Below the pieces are notes generated by a model. The model was not told the DNA's origin and made no database searches. It saw only the letters and a program-made list of their open reading frames with translations. This document shows positions 5,524 to 5,552 of a DNA stretch of 5,552 nt, piece by piece. The first letter of the stretch is position 1, and every line of letters starts with the position of its first letter. Location of the stretch: assembly GCA_900753245.1 (NCBI GenBank), contig CAADYJ010000078.1, positions 1-5,552 on the forward strand, in the 5' to 3' direction. Source of the DNA: Clostridia bacterium (GTDB taxonomy: Bacteria > Bacillota > Clostridia > TANB77 > CAG-508). Both the position numbers and the translations under genes were made by a program.

Positions 5524-5552
5524 TATCTTTCTGACATTTTTATTTGTTTCCA

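Noticed and set aside
5523..5552. Open - strand frame entering from the right edge and ending at TAG 5525-5523
   Set aside because: Only nine codons are visible. It could be the tail of an upstream gene, but nothing distinguishes it from chance.

Overview
The window looks like accessory DNA from a low-GC Gram-positive bacterium, most likely an anaerobic clostridial (Clostridia or Lachnospiraceae-like) host. This rests on the AT-rich composition, strong GGGAGG/AGGAGA ribosome-binding sites, and an oxygen-sensitive radical-SAM aminomutase whose substrate-site residues match the clostridial glutamate enzyme. The host assignment is an inference. No RNA gene, transposase, recombinase or CRISPR array is visible.

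Layout: two two-gene operons face each other and together fill the window. On the + strand, a TIR-domain protein (67-894) abuts a STAND-type AAA ATPase with a long TPR-like C-terminal half (895-3204). On the - strand, reading from the right, a KamA-family radical-SAM aminomutase (5372-4164) is followed after 2 nt by a D-Ala-D-Ala-ligase-like ATP-grasp enzyme (4161-3187). The operons converge so tightly that their last 18 bp overlap (3187-3204), leaving no intergenic terminator. In both operons the Shine-Dalgarno of the second gene lies within the last codons of the first, which points to translational coupling. Two apparent upstream starts (TTG at 52; ATG at 4176-4174) lie in or next to these ribosome-binding sites and are not the likely starts.

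Function: the left operon has the composition of a bacterial immune module. It pairs a TIR protein that keeps the catalytic-glutamate motif (W78...E82) with a STAND NTPase carrying a superhelical repeat domain suited to sensing. The likely model is that the STAND protein detects infection and licenses the TIR enzyme to consume NAD+ or make a nucleotide signal. The right operon looks metabolic. The aminomutase has Lys324 and Asn361 where lysine 2,3-aminomutase has its two lysine-binding aspartates, which is the published signature of glutamate 2,3-aminomutase, so beta-glutamate is the predicted product. The ATP-grasp ligase would then join a carboxylate to an amino group, plausibly giving a beta-glutamate-containing dipeptide or amide.

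Flanks: an exact 18-bp inverted repeat (GATAATTAGAAGTTATCC) sits at 1-18 on the + strand and at 5485-5468 on the - strand, framing all four genes. Each copy is itself a dyad (GATAA-N7-TTATC). This could be a recombinase site pair around a mobile or invertible cassette, or a shared operator. On the right, a plausible sigma-A promoter (5523-5495) lies just outside the repeat and fires inward across it. The two operons therefore appear to be one delimited unit that joins a TIR/STAND defence-like pair to a beta-amino-acid pathway. I do not recognise this combination as a described system.
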